From: JALORV01 sp035429725
GTDB taxonomy: Bacteria; Pseudomonadota; Gammaproteobacteria; Burkholderiales; Burkholderiaceae_F
NCBI GenBank assembly: GCA_035429725.1
Contig: DAOMFI010000154.1
Coordinates: 1-6,622 of the forward strand
Direction of reading: 5' to 3'
Length of the DNA: 6,622 nt
Positions 6,418 to 6,622 of this stretch are shown here, piece by piece. The stretch's first letter is position 1, and each line of letters starts with the position of its first letter. The notes beneath the pieces are model-generated. The model was given only the letters and a program-made list of their open reading frames with translations. It did not search any database and had not been told where the DNA came from. Made by a program: the position numbers and the translations under genes.

Positions 6418-6622
6418 TTACTTCTTGGCGGCTTGCTTGGCCTTTTCGACGGCTGCGGCGGCCTCAGCCTTGGCAGCATCCTGGCCCGGCATCGCTGACG
6501 TGCCGGACTCGCCGACCGGAGCCGCGCCAGCCGCGGGAGCAGCACCGGCCGCGGGCGCGGCTGCCGGGGTGGCGGCTGCATCGGCGGGCTTGGCCGCGTC
6601 GGTGGCAGGGGCTGGCGCGGGC
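6418..6622 (-). CDS. Ala/Pro/Lys-rich C-terminus of an unidentified protein (partial)
   Basis: An open minus-strand frame enters from the right edge and ends with TAA at 6418-6420, giving 67 visible residues without a stop. Thirty-one are Ala and nine Pro. A low-complexity stretch has near-repeats of AAPAAG (AAPAAG, AAPAAG, AAPVGE). The protein closes with a charged, probably helical tail, EKAKQAAKK. Tails of this type occur on phasins, histone H1-like proteins and envelope proteins, so composition does not identify it. The terminator just downstream supports a real gene end. It converges on the MBL-fold gene with a 70-bp gap. The start and main domain lie outside the window. Confidence 0.7.
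   Translation of the reverse strand, partial: PAPAPATDAAKPADAAATPAAAPAAGAAPAAGAAPVGESGTSAMPGQDAAKAEAAAAVEKAKQAAKK

Noticed and set aside
1..6622. Mobile elements, CRISPR, tRNA or rRNA genes, defence or toxin systems
   Set aside because: No transposase or integrase, no regularly spaced repeats, no cloverleaf, and no recognisable defence protein were found. All long frames belong to housekeeping families.

Overview
The window is about 66% GC by eye and almost fully coding. It reads as a conserved housekeeping block from a betaproteobacterium (Burkholderiales/Rhodocyclales-like). This rests on the gene order (yciO, M50 protease, trpS, methyltransferase, dapA, bamC, MBL-fold hydrolase), the long ~400-residue TrpS, and protein sequences that fit proteobacterial families. 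Genus cannot be fixed from the sequence alone.

Layout. Positions 1-63 probably hold the last codons of an upstream gene. yciO (118-741) follows. A 226-bp non-coding gap (742-967) then carries one long imperfect hairpin and a smaller one. The next three genes are packed tightly: a membrane-embedded site-2-type metalloprotease (968-1615), tryptophanyl-tRNA synthetase (1619-2821, 3-bp gap) and a small SAM-dependent methyltransferase (2823-3404, 1-bp gap). They look like one translationally coupled unit. A 70-bp gap with a likely -10 box and a clear Shine-Dalgarno precedes dapA (3475-4350), bamC (start best placed at 4372) and a WalJ/YycJ-type metallo-beta-lactamase-fold hydrolase (5571-6347), the second unit. 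On the far right, the Ala/Pro/Lys-rich C-terminus of an unidentified minus-strand protein (6418 to beyond the edge) converges on the operon, with its own intrinsic terminator between.

Functionally the genes serve core metabolism and envelope work: lysine/diaminopimelate synthesis (DapA) beside outer-membrane assembly (BamC), a pairing also seen in E. coli, and tRNA charging (TrpS) beside uncharacterised but widely conserved partners. I see no mobile element, CRISPR array, phage gene, tRNA or defence system. The most distinctive points are a four-cysteine set in TrpS that matches the pattern known for [4Fe-4S]-binding TrpRS, the long hairpin at 751-791, and a possible leaderless promoter at the protease gene. 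This is essentially an ordinary chromosomal region, and no new system is claimed.
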